Shown here one piece after another: positions 24,733-35,107 of a DNA stretch of 64,000 nucleotides (the first letter of the stretch is position 1; each line of letters opens with the position of its first letter). Under the pieces are notes generated by a model. It had not been told where the DNA came from. It searched no databases and saw only the letters and a list, made by a program, of their open reading frames with translations. Origin of the DNA: Oryzomicrobium terrae. Lineage in GTDB: Bacteria > Pseudomonadota > Gammaproteobacteria > Burkholderiales > Rhodocyclaceae. Both the position numbers and the translations under genes were made by a program. Location of the stretch: assembly GCF_008274805.1 (NCBI RefSeq), contig NZ_CP022579.1:2232001-2296000 (forward strand), written 5' to 3'.

Positions 24733-26277
24733 TCAGCCCGCCTCGCCGTGGACCAGACGACGGATGTAGGCAGGCACGCGGCCAGCCCCGTGCACGTCGT
24801 GGCGGTATTTGGAGGTGAAGTTCGGTTTCAGGCCGAGCATGACCTCGGCGGTATCCACCGCGCCGATCCAGCACTCTTCCTGCAGGCCAACGCCGGTGGT
24901 GTAGCCCCCCACCAGCCACACACCGTTGTGGCCTTGCAGGGCGGGCAGGGATTCCTGGGCCTGATAGGCCGCCATGTCCATGATGTTGTGCTTGAAGCGG
25001 AACATGGTGCAGTTGCCGCCGCTGCCGTTCTTCCACGGCGGCAGGAGGATGCTCTCGTCCGGCAGCGGGTTGATCGGATTGAGGGTGCAGAAGAAATTGG
25101 GCAGGTAGCTCTGGGCGCGGAACTGCTCGTTCTGCCAGTTGTAGTCCGGGTTGGCCGGGTCGTTCTGGTGGCGGTTGCACCAGTAGGTCATGGAGTAGCC
25201 GATGTGCTCCGGGGCGTAGTCCCGGGGGATGTTGAGGTTGTAGGTGCTCCAGGCATTGGCGTTGGGCGGCAGGACGCCGGTGGCGTTATGCACGAACACC
25301 GAATCCTCCGATGCGCGGAAGCGCCCCAGGGTGGCGGCCAGCCCGGGGGCGGCCTGGCTCGGCTCCTCGAAACGTCCGAGCACGTCCCAGGCCTGCTTGG
25401 CGACCACCACGGCATCGAAGCCCTCAACCTCCGGTGCGGCATCCGGCGCCCGGGACGGGCGCGTGCTGACCAGCACGATGCCGGAAGGATCGATACTGAA
25501 AGTGGCGCGGGTATTCACCCGCATGGCCGCAGTGGACGCACTGCCGTCGAAGTTCGGGTCCAGGTAGGCACACAGGGCATCGACCCAGCTGCGCACCCCG
25601 TCCACCCAGTACATCCGCTCCGGGTCCGGGGTAGGCTGGCGGCCCAGTCCCTCTTGCAGGTAGTAGTAGTGCAGGATGACGCGGAAGGGCAGCTCCCCGG
25701 GTGGCACCTTGCTGGTGAAGTACATGCCGACGATGCGCGGATAGAGGCAGCGATTGACGAACTCGGTGTTCTTCGCCAATCCGGACGCCTCGAGAAAGGT
25801 CGCCACGGTCATGTACTTGTAGCGCGGGTTGTCGCTGTACATCAGCTCCTGCAGGTGTTCCTCGCAGAAGCGGCGGAAATCGAGGAAGCCTTGTTCGATG
25901 GCCGGCGAGGCCTCGGTGCTCCAGCCCTTCTCGATGGTGAAGCCGGTCTCGATTTCGGCGCTGGGCGTGCCGTCCCGGGCGATGGTGGAGTAGGAGGCCA
26001 CGTCCTGCAGGGGCTTGTAGCGGACCTTGAGGCTGTCCATCACCTTGACGAGTTCCTGGTAGCCGGTCTTGGAAAAATCGTTAACGCCCAGGTCTACCCA
26101 GCGGGTGCGGCCCTCCCCCAGGCCGACGTCGATCCCGCGCACGGTGCGCATGTTGCCGCCCATGTGGTGGACATCTTCGAAGACGGTGAAGCCGATCCCC
26201 TGTTGCTTGCACACATAGGCCGCCGCGAGGCCGCTCAAGCCGCCGCCGATGATGGCGACCCTGTTGATTTTTTTCAT
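24733..26277 (-). CDS. FAD-dependent oxidoreductase (amine-oxidase/phytoene-desaturase superfamily)
   Basis: 514 residues from the ATG at 26277, chosen because GGAGGGGG lies directly upstream. The N-terminal motif VAIIGGGLSGLAAAYVCKQQ and MGGNMRT bind FAD. The C-terminal LPALQGHNGVWLVGGYTTG matches the closing FAD motif of the amine oxidase superfamily. A substrate cannot be read. It is the first gene of an operon with OsmC-like, FIST and GGDEF genes and carries the operon promoter. Confidence 0.87.
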   Translation of the reverse strand: MKKINRVAIIGGGLSGLAAAYVCKQQGIGFTVFEDVHHMGGNMRTVRGIDVGLGEGRTRWVDLGVNDFSKTGYQELVKVMDSLKVRYKPLQDVASYSTIARDGTPSAEIETGFTIEKGWSTEASPAIEQGFLDFRRFCEEHLQELMYSDNPRYKYMTVATFLEASGLAKNTEFVNRCLYPRIVGMYFTSKVPPGELPFRVILHYYYLQEGLGRQPTPDPERMYWVDGVRSWVDALCAYLDPNFDGSASTAAMRVNTRATFSIDPSGIVLVSTRPSRAPDAAPEVEGFDAVVVAKQAWDVLGRFEEPSQAAPGLAATLGRFRASEDSVFVHNATGVLPPNANAWSTYNLNIPRDYAPEHIGYSMTYWCNRHQNDPANPDYNWQNEQFRAQSYLPNFFCTLNPINPLPDESILLPPWKNGSGGNCTMFRFKHNIMDMAAYQAQESLPALQGHNGVWLVGGYTTGVGLQEECWIGAVDTAEVMLGLKPNFTSKYRHDVHGAGRVPAYIRRLVHGEAG

Positions 26278-26354
26278 CCCCCCTCCTTCTTCCCTGGTGC
26301 CGGTCTGGTTCCGGGGCACGAGCGAACGCCCTGCCCCGATGGGCGTCGGCCGCA

Positions 26355-26383
26355 TGTATATCAACGTCATTTACCAATGTAAA
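26355..26383 (-). promoter_or_regulatory. Sigma-70 promoter of the FAD oxidoreductase operon with overlapping palindrome
   Basis: On the minus strand, TTTACA (26378-26383) and TATACA (26355-26360) are separated by exactly 17 bp. The -35 box overlaps TTTAC-ATTG-GTAAA, a 14-bp inverted repeat (26369-26382) that could bind a regulator. The leader from the expected start site (about 26348) to the ATG is about 70 nt. Confidence 0.75.
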
Positions 26384-26438
26384 CAATGCAAATTCATCTA
26401 CATCACTGATTTTTACCAAAAAAAAACAAGTTTTAGCT

Positions 26439-26476
26439 GTCAAATACAGTCAAAACAGCGTCAAAAAAAAGTCAAA
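26439..26476 (-). repeat. Four TTTGAC direct repeats at one-turn spacing
   Basis: On the + strand GTCAAA begins at 26439, 26449, 26460 and 26471, that is 10, 11 and 11 bp apart, one helical turn each, all on the same face. They lie about 91 to 129 bp upstream of the predicted start site of the FAD oxidoreductase operon, within an unusually AT-rich stretch (26360-26550). A regulator-binding array is inferred. Confidence 0.55.
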
Positions 26477-26547
26477 AGACGCGGCTTGAACTATCGAAAA
26501 AACCTTTAAAAAAAATGCCAGCGGCGATCGAACCTCCGGAAAATTGA

Positions 26548-26579
26548 CAAAAAAAAACGGCGGGCCGAAGCCCGCCGTT
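26548..26579 (-). terminator. Terminator of clpB
   Basis: Arms AACGGCGGGC and GCCCGCCGTT (26556-26565, 26570-26579) with a CGAA loop. On the minus strand a run of about eight T's follows the stem. It lies 23 bp after the clpB stop. Confidence 0.92.
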
Positions 26580-26602
26580 CCTGGTTCTGTAGCGAAACTG
26601 GC

Positions 26603-29188
<2,586 letters not shown>

Positions 29189-29228
29189 GAACGGGTCCTC
29201 GGCAATGGTGCAATGTTGGGATGGATCC

Positions 29229-29258
29229 TATGTTGGGCCCTGCCGGATGAATTTCAAG
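29229..29258 (-). promoter_or_regulatory. Sigma-32 (heat-shock) promoter of clpB
   Basis: On the minus strand CTTGAAA (29252-29258), 14 bp of spacer, and CCCAACATA (29229-29237) fit the heat-shock consensus CTTGAAA and CCCCATNT. The leader to the clpB start (29188) is about 35-40 nt. Confidence 0.8.
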
Positions 29259-29477
29259 CGCCATTCGCCGGATCCATCCGCTGAGCCATTGCTCGCCTCC
29301 GGCATGAACGGCCCATCCCCGCCGGGAGAGCACGCCTTGCACTTGCGATCCCCGCGCCAATAGGGGATCTTGGCGCCCCCATCCTGGGAACCCGCGCCTG
29401 GCGCGGAGTTCCAGAGGGCATGCTCGGAGAACAAGGACTGGCGCGGGTTTCCGGGCAGGCCATCCAAATCTCTAAAA

Positions 29478-29484
29478 CGAGACA
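29478..29484 (+). promoter_or_regulatory. CGAGACA motif upstream of the GntP sigma-54 promoter
   Basis: CGAGACA at 29478-29484, in the context CGAGACACTCCGGCG. The same motif occurs at 33695-33701 in the context CGAGACAATCCCGGCG, and at 33756-33762, both before the second sigma-54 promoter. It lies about 240 bp upstream of the promoter, a normal distance for an enhancer site. Candidate binding site of the activator encoded at 32091-33605. Confidence 0.4.
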
Positions 29485-29720
29485 CTCCGGCGCTGTCACA
29501 AAAGCGTCAAAACACGCCTGTATTCATGCGCTTAGCCAACAGCCCCACCCTGTCTGTCGCGGGGCTGACGGGCGGGTCTATGGCCGGAACGCAAAACCGT
29601 GCGCCAGCGGGGTTTTCCGTCCCGTTTTGGCGACTTGGCCCCGGCCAGCCCATCTCGGCGCCACCGTGCCGGAACCGTTCTTTCAACAACATCAAGGCGT
29701 TAGCCCATGCCCGAGGCGGT

Positions 29721-29736
29721 GGGCACGGCGGTTGCT
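29721..29736 (+). promoter_or_regulatory. Sigma-54 promoter of the GntP-phaB unit
   Basis: GGGCACG then GCGG then TTGC matches TGGCACG-N4-TTGC except for the first base; the invariant GG and GC are in place. It lies 60 bp before the permease start. The rest of 29189-29795 (about 600 bp) holds the clpB sigma-32 promoter and the CGAGACA motif but no gene. Confidence 0.75.
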
Positions 29737-29795
29737 AATTGGCCCTCGTCCGGCCACGGCCGCACCACAACAACATCAACGTGAGAGGAGCAGTA

Positions 29796-31193
29796 ATGAG
29801 CTTTTTAATTGTGCTGGCAGCGCTGGCGCTGCTGATGTTCGTAGCCTACCGGGGCTACAGCGTGATCCTGTTCGCCCCCGTGGCGGCCCTGGGCGCGGTA
29901 CTGCTGACCGACCCGTCCCTGGTGGCGCCGATGTTCACCGGCCTGTTCATGGACAAGATGGTCGGCTTCGTGAAGCTGTACTTCCCGGTCTTTCTGCTCG
30001 GCGCCATCTTCGGCAAGGTGATCGAGCTGTCCGGCTTCTCCAAGTCGATCGTCGCCGCCGTGATCAAGGTAGTGGGCGCCAAGCGGGCCATGCTGTCGAT
30101 CGTGCTGGTCGGCGCCATCCTCACCTACGGCGGCGTCTCCCTGTTCGTGGTGGTGTTCGCGGTCTATCCGTTCGCCGCCGAGATGTTCCGCCAGAGCAAC
30201 ATCCCGAAGCGGCTGATCCCGGGCACCATCGCCCTGGGCGCCTTCACCTTCACCATGGATTCCCTGCCGGGCACCCCGCAGATCCAGAACATCATCCCCT
30301 CCACCTTCTTCAAGACCGACACCTGGGCCGCGCCCTGGCTGGGTACCCTGGGGGGCCTGTTCATCCTGGCCCTGGGCATGGTCTACCTGGAATGGCGCCG
30401 CCGCCAGGCGGCCGCCGCCGGTGAAGGCTACGGCACCAACCTGATCAACGAGCCGGAGCCCTTCGAGCACACCAACCTGCCCAACCCGCTGATCGCCCTG
30501 CTGCCCCTGGTGCTGGTGGGCGTGATGAACAAGGTGTTCACCATCCTGATCCCCGAGTTCTACGGCAAGAGCCACTCCTTCGTGCCGGCGGTGATCGGCA
30601 AGGCTGCCCCGGTGGTTCAGGAAATCTCCAAGATCGTCGCCATCTGGGCGGTGGAAGGGGCGCTGCTGGTGGGCATCCTCACCGTGTTCATCTTCGGCGG
30701 CAAGGCCGTCATCAGCCGCTTCGCCGAAGGCTCCAAGGCCGCCATCGCCGGTTCCCTGCTGGCCTCGATGAACACCGCCTCGGAATACGGCTTCGGCGCC
30801 GTGATCGCCGCCCTGCCCGGCTTCCTGGTGGTGGCCGACGGCCTGCGCGCCATCCCCAACCCCCTGGTCAACGAAGCCATCACCGTCACCGCCCTGGCCG
30901 GCATCACCGGCTCGGCCTCGGGCGGCATGAGCATCGCCCTGGCCGCCATGGCCGACACCTTCATCCAGAGCGCCCAGGCCGCCGGCATCCCCCTGGAAGT
31001 GCTGCACCGGGTCGCCGCCATGGCCTCCGGCGGCATGGACACCCTGCCCCACAACGGCGCCGTCATCACCCTGCTGGCGGTGACCGGCCTGACCCACCGC
31101 CAGTCCTACAAGGACATCTTCTCGATCACCCTGATCAAGACCCTGGCGGTGTTCTTCATCATCACCCTGTACTACGCCTTCGGCATCGTCTGA
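29796..31193 (+). CDS. GntP family permease
   Basis: 465 residues from the ATG at 29796 (GAGAGGAG upstream). About twelve to fourteen hydrophobic segments begin with MSFLIVLAALALLMFVAYRG. The GntP family imports gluconate and related organic acids by proton symport; some members carry 3-hydroxybutyrate. Neighbouring phaB and a downstream CoA-transferase make a hydroxy- or keto-acid the more likely cargo here. The gene has a sigma-54 promoter and ends at a terminator before phaB, so phaB may be reached by read-through. Confidence 0.88.
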   Translation: MSFLIVLAALALLMFVAYRGYSVILFAPVAALGAVLLTDPSLVAPMFTGLFMDKMVGFVKLYFPVFLLGAIFGKVIELSGFSKSIVAAVIKVVGAKRAMLSIVLVGAILTYGGVSLFVVVFAVYPFAAEMFRQSNIPKRLIPGTIALGAFTFTMDSLPGTPQIQNIIPSTFFKTDTWAAPWLGTLGGLFILALGMVYLEWRRRQAAAAGEGYGTNLINEPEPFEHTNLPNPLIALLPLVLVGVMNKVFTILIPEFYGKSHSFVPAVIGKAAPVVQEISKIVAIWAVEGALLVGILTVFIFGGKAVISRFAEGSKAAIAGSLLASMNTASEYGFGAVIAALPGFLVVADGLRAIPNPLVNEAITVTALAGITGSASGGMSIALAAMADTFIQSAQAAGIPLEVLHRVAAMASGGMDTLPHNGAVITLLAVTGLTHRQSYKDIFSITLIKTLAVFFIITLYYAFGIV

Positions 31194-31210
31194 TCGCCCC
31201 GGCAGCAACC

Positions 31211-31237
31211 AGGCAGCCCTACGGGGCTGCCTTTTTT
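31211..31237 (+). terminator. Terminator between permease and phaB
   Basis: AGGCAGCCC and GGGCTGCCT arms with a TACG loop followed by a T tract (TTTTTT). Confidence 0.85.
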
Positions 31238-31253
31238 CGACTAGGAGTAAGCA

Positions 31254-32006
31254 ATGACCCAATCCGCACAACGCATCGCACTTGTCACCGGCGCCATGGG
31301 CGGGATCGGCTCGGCGGTTTGCCAGGAACTGGCGAAGGCGGGCTACAAGGTGGCGGCGAACTACCACCCGCAGTTCGACAATCCGGACGAGTGGCTCAAG
31401 GAACAGGCCGAGGCCGGGTTCAAGGATTTCGTGCCGGTGGCCGGCGACGTGTCCGACTATGAGTCGTGCAAGGCCATGGTGGCCGAGGTGGAAGCCAAGC
31501 TGGGCCCGGTGGACATCCTGGTGAACAACGCCGGCATCACCCGGGACAAGTTCTTCGCCAAGATGGAAAAGGGCCAGTGGGATGCGGTGATCAACACCAA
31601 CCTGAACAGCCTGTTCAACGTCACCCACCAGGTGTCGGCGAAGATGGCCGAGCGGGGCTGGGGCCGGATCATCAACATTTCCTCGGTCAATGGCGTCAAG
31701 GGCCAGGCCGGCCAGTCCAACTACTCGGCCGCCAAGGCCGGCGTGATCGGCTTCACCAAGGCCCTGGCCCAGGAACTGGCGGCCAAGGGCGTGACGGTCA
31801 ATGCCATCGCCCCGGGCTACATCGCCACCAAGATGGTCATGGCCATCAAGCCGGAAATCCTCCAGACCATCGTCGATTCCGTGCCGATGAAGCGCCTGGG
31901 CAAGCCCGAGGAAATCGGCGGCCTATGTGCCTATCTGGCCTCCGACATGGCCGGCTTCGTCACCGGCGCCACCATCAACATCAATGGCGGGCTGTACTAC
32001 CAGTAA
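31254..32006 (+). CDS. phaB: Acetoacetyl-CoA reductase (PhaB type)
   Basis: 250-residue short-chain dehydrogenase. The NAD(P) motif is VTGAMGGIG (residues 11-19). The catalytic residues align as S144, Y157 and K161 in NISSVNGVKG and SNYSAAKAG. The sequence resembles Ralstonia PhaB closely over its length. The enzyme reduces acetoacetyl-CoA to (R)-3-hydroxybutyryl-CoA with NADPH for polyhydroxybutyrate storage. It sits between the permease and a sigma-54 activator gene; no PHA synthase is in the window. Confidence 0.9.
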   Translation: MTQSAQRIALVTGAMGGIGSAVCQELAKAGYKVAANYHPQFDNPDEWLKEQAEAGFKDFVPVAGDVSDYESCKAMVAEVEAKLGPVDILVNNAGITRDKFFAKMEKGQWDAVINTNLNSLFNVTHQVSAKMAERGWGRIINISSVNGVKGQAGQSNYSAAKAGVIGFTKALAQELAAKGVTVNAIAPGYIATKMVMAIKPEILQTIVDSVPMKRLGKPEEIGGLCAYLASDMAGFVTGATININGGLYYQ

Positions 32007-32022
32007 ATTGATCTGCATCAGC

Positions 32023-32050
32023 AAAAAAGGGGCCTACGGGCCCCTTTTTG
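32023..32050 (+). terminator. Terminator of phaB
   Basis: Arms AAAAAGGGGCC and GGCCCCTTTTT (32024-32034, 32039-32049) around TACG. It lies 17 bp after the phaB stop. Confidence 0.93.
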
Positions 32051-32090
32051 TCGCACTGCAGCTTTAACCGCAACGGCCTAAAGGCATACT

Positions 32091-33605
32091 ATGAACGCCC
32101 GTTTGGATTTGCCCTTTCCGCCCATGCCCCTCGCCCTCACCGCCCCCGAACTCGTCGATTTCCAACGTGTTCGGGAACGCGCCATGCAGTCGCTCTTCGA
32201 GAGCCTGGAAAGTCTCTGCGAAGGGACCCTGGTGGTGGATCGGGACAGCCGCATCGTCTGGATCAACGACCGCTACGTGAAGCGCTTCGGCTTCGCCACG
32301 CCGGAAGATGCGATCGGCAAGCGGGTCGAGGAAGTCATCCCCAATACCCTGATGGGCGAGGTGGTGCGCAGCGGCAAGCCGATCCTGCTCGACATCCTGG
32401 AAGCGGAGCCGGTGCCCTTCGTGGTCACCCGGCTGCCCCTCAAGGACGACGCCGGCGAAGTCATCGGCGCCGTCGGCTTCGCCCTCTACGACAAGCTCCA
32501 GCCCCTCCAGCCCCTCTACGGCCGGCTCAGCCGCCTGCAGCAGGAACTGGCCCAGGCCCAGAAGAAACTGGCCGAGGAACGGCGCGCCAAGTACACCTTC
32601 TCCAACTTCGTCGGCATCAGCCCGGCCACCATGGAACTGAAGCGCCAGGGCCGCCGCGCCGCCCGGCTCGACACCACCGTGCTGCTGCTCGGCGAAACCG
32701 GCACGGGCAAGGAACTGATCGCCCACGCCATCCACTCCGCCTCGGACCGGGCCGACAAGCCCTTCGTCGGGGTCAACGTGGCGGCCATTCCCGACACCCT
32801 GCTCGAAACCGAATTCTTCGGTGCCGCCCCGGGCGCCTATACCGGCGTGGACAAGAAGGGCCGCATCGGCAAATTCGAACTGGCCAACGGCGGCACCCTG
32901 TTCCTCGACGAAGTGGGCGACATGCCCCTCAATCTCCAGGCCAAGCTGCTGCGCGCCCTGCAGGAACAGGAAGTGGAGCCGGTGGGCTCGAACCGGGTGA
33001 TCAAGGTCGATGCCCGCATCATCGCCGCCACCTCGGTGGATCTGGCCAAGCGGGTGGCCGAAGGCCGCTTCCGCAGCGACCTCTACTACCGTCTCAACGT
33101 GCTGTCGGTGACCGTGCCGCCGCTGCGCCAGCGCCTCGATGACCTGCCGGTGTTGTGCGAGCACATCCTGGAAAACATCGCCCAGCGCACCGGGCTGCCC
33201 CAGCGCGAGCTCGATGCAAGCGCCCTCGATCTGCTGCGCCGCTGCCCCTGGCCCGGCAACATCCGCGAACTGCGCAACGCCCTGGAGCAGGCCACCCTGC
33301 TTTCCGACCACCTGCGCCTGTCCGCCGCCGACTTCACCAATCTGAGTCCGGCCACCGAACCCGCCGCTGCCACCGCATCCCGCGCCGATGACGATGCCGA
33401 CGCGCCCCTCACGCCGGACGACATTCCCGCCTACAGCGAAGCGGTAGCCGACTTCGAGCGGCGCCTGATCCGCCAGGCACTGGCCGCCTGCGCCGGCAAG
33501 GTGCCCGAAGCCGCCCAGCGCCTTGGCCTGGGCCGGGCCACCCTGTACAAAAAAATCGCCGCTCTGGGCATCGCCACCGGCAGTACCGCGGCCAAGGCCC
33601 CGTAA
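32091..33605 (+). CDS. Sigma-54-dependent transcriptional activator (PAS-AAA-Fis)
   Basis: 504 residues. A PAS-type sensor (about 28-140) precedes a AAA+ domain with Walker A GETGTGKE (201-208), Walker B GGTLFLDEVGD, and the loop that touches sigma-54 (248-253). That loop reads GAYTGV instead of GAFTGA. A Fis-type helix-turn-helix (QALAACAGKVPEAAQRLGLG) ends the protein. The gene lies between the two sigma-54 promoters (29721, 33827), so it very likely drives both. Confidence 0.9.
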   Translation: MNARLDLPFPPMPLALTAPELVDFQRVRERAMQSLFESLESLCEGTLVVDRDSRIVWINDRYVKRFGFATPEDAIGKRVEEVIPNTLMGEVVRSGKPILLDILEAEPVPFVVTRLPLKDDAGEVIGAVGFALYDKLQPLQPLYGRLSRLQQELAQAQKKLAEERRAKYTFSNFVGISPATMELKRQGRRAARLDTTVLLLGETGTGKELIAHAIHSASDRADKPFVGVNVAAIPDTLLETEFFGAAPGAYTGVDKKGRIGKFELANGGTLFLDEVGDMPLNLQAKLLRALQEQEVEPVGSNRVIKVDARIIAATSVDLAKRVAEGRFRSDLYYRLNVLSVTVPPLRQRLDDLPVLCEHILENIAQRTGLPQRELDASALDLLRRCPWPGNIRELRNALEQATLLSDHLRLSAADFTNLSPATEPAAATASRADDDADAPLTPDDIPAYSEAVADFERRLIRQALAACAGKVPEAAQRLGLGRATLYKKIAALGIATGSTAAKAP

Positions 33606-33694
33606 GGGCTAGCCGCCAGCCCTCCCGCGGGCAATCTCGCCACCAAACGCCGGGCTTGTCCCGGCGTTTTGCTGGAAATTGCACATCTCCGCCC

Positions 33695-33762
33695 CGAGAC
33701 AATCCCGGCGATGAGACGGTTTCGCTGAGCGAAAGCCCGGCAATCGTCTCCCCCCCGAGACA
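33695..33762 (+). promoter_or_regulatory. Cluster of GAGAC motifs upstream of the second sigma-54 promoter
   Basis: Contains CGAGACA at 33695 and 33756, GATGAGACG between them, and an inverted copy (GTCTC at 33746-33750) facing the last (GTCTC-N6-GAGAC). The cluster is 65-130 bp upstream of the sigma-54 promoter, where an enhancer-binding protein would sit. Confidence 0.5.
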
Positions 33763-33826
33763 AGCGCCCTTGAGGCGCCTTGTGTTAAACCTGGATTTCC
33801 CTTTTATTTCAATACGCTGAAACCTC

Positions 33827-33841
33827 TGGCACGGCCCCTGC
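33827..33841 (+). promoter_or_regulatory. Sigma-54 promoter of the binding protein operon
   Basis: TGGCACG-GCCC-CTGC is the sigma-54 consensus but for one base in TTGC. The invariant GG and GC are spaced correctly. It lies 53 bp before the binding-protein start. Confidence 0.85.
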
Positions 33842-33894
33842 GATAGGAATGGGACGAGCGGACAGCAGATCCGCCGCCATTTGGAGGAGAGCCC

Positions 33895-35097
33895 ATGTCA
33901 CCGTTGTTTCAGCGCCTATGGCGCCATTGCCGCTTCGCCCTGCCCCGTCGGCAGGTCATCCCCATGGTGGCCTTGGCCACCCTGGCCGGCCTTCCCCAGG
34001 CCTGGAGCGCCCCGCCGACCTTGTCTCCACCCACCGCCGGCGACCTGGTGATCGGCCAGGTCGCGCCGTTGAGCGGCGTACTTGCCAGTACCGGCGAGCA
34101 GATGGTGCTGGGGGTGAAGCTGCAGGTGGAGCTGACTAACGCCCGGGGGGGCATCAACGGCCGTCGAGTGCGCCAGGTGGTGGCCGACGACGGTTACCGG
34201 GTCGAAGACACGGTGGCCCAGACCCGGCAATTGCTGCAACGGGACAAGCCCCTGGCGCTGATCGGTTTCGCCGGCACCGCCAATGTCGCCGAACTGCTCA
34301 AGCAGGGCATCCTGGCCGAGGCGCGCATGCCCCTGGTGGCGCCCTACACGGGAGGCGAGCCGCTGCGCTCGCCATTCAACCCCTTCGTGTTCCACATCCG
34401 TGCCAGTTACGCCGACGAGGCGGAGTACATGGTGGACCAGCTCACCGCCATGGGCATCACGCGCATCGCCGTGTTCTATCAGGACGACGCGTTCGGTCGT
34501 TCCGTCCTGGCCGGGGTCGAGGCGACCCTGAAGCGGCGCAAGCTGGACCTGGCAGCGGCAGCCGGCTACGAGCGCAACACCGCCCGGGTCGACGAGGCGG
34601 TGGCCAAATTGCGTGCCGCCGATCCGGGCACCATCGTGATGGTGGCCACCAACAAACCGGCGGCGGCCTTTGCCAAGGCCTACCGGGCGGCCGGTGGCGC
34701 GGCCCAGCTGCTCAACCTCTCGGTGGTTGACCCGGCCGAACTGGTCAAGCTGGCCGGCCTGGACAGCGTCCATGGCCTGGGCATCACCCAGGTCGTGCCG
34801 TCGCCGGACAGCATGTTGCCGGTCGCGCGCGAATACCGGGAGGCCCTCAAGCGCTACGCTCCCGGCATCGCCCCGTCTTACGCCGGGTTCGAGGAATTCA
34901 TCGGCGCCAAGGTGCTGTTCGAAGCGATCCACCGGGCCGGTGCCAACCCCACGCCGGAGCGGGTGCTGCAATCCCTGGAAGCGCTCGGCACCTACGATGC
35001 GGGGGGCCACCCGCTGCGCTTTTCTCCCGGTAACCGGGTGGGCTCACGCTTCGTCGAAGTCACCCTGATCGGCCGTGGCGGCCGGCTGATGCGCTGA
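33895..35097 (+). CDS. ABC-type substrate-binding protein (branched-chain amino acid type)
   Basis: 400 residues with a signal peptide ending at AWSAP. The Peripla_BP_6 fold is seen in [51 protein letters not shown] and [16 protein letters not shown]. Family members usually serve LivFGHM transporters, but no transporter genes follow. Instead a chemoreceptor starts 10 bp later, so it may present a ligand to that receptor rather than to a permease. It is expressed from the sigma-54 promoter 53 bp upstream. Confidence 0.88.
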   Translation: MSPLFQRLWRHCRFALPRRQVIPMVALATLAGLPQAWSAPPTLSPPTAGDLVIGQVAPLSGVLASTGEQMVLGVKLQVELTNARGGINGRRVRQVVADDGYRVEDTVAQTRQLLQRDKPLALIGFAGTANVAELLKQGILAEARMPLVAPYTGGEPLRSPFNPFVFHIRASYADEAEYMVDQLTAMGITRIAVFYQDDAFGRSVLAGVEATLKRRKLDLAAAAGYERNTARVDEAVAKLRAADPGTIVMVATNKPAAAFAKAYRAAGGAAQLLNLSVVDPAELVKLAGLDSVHGLGITQVVPSPDSMLPVAREYREALKRYAPGIAPSYAGFEEFIGAKVLFEAIHRAGANPTPERVLQSLEALGTYDAGGHPLRFSPGNRVGSRFVEVTLIGRGGRLMR

Positions 35098-35107
35098 GGC
35101 GGTGGCC

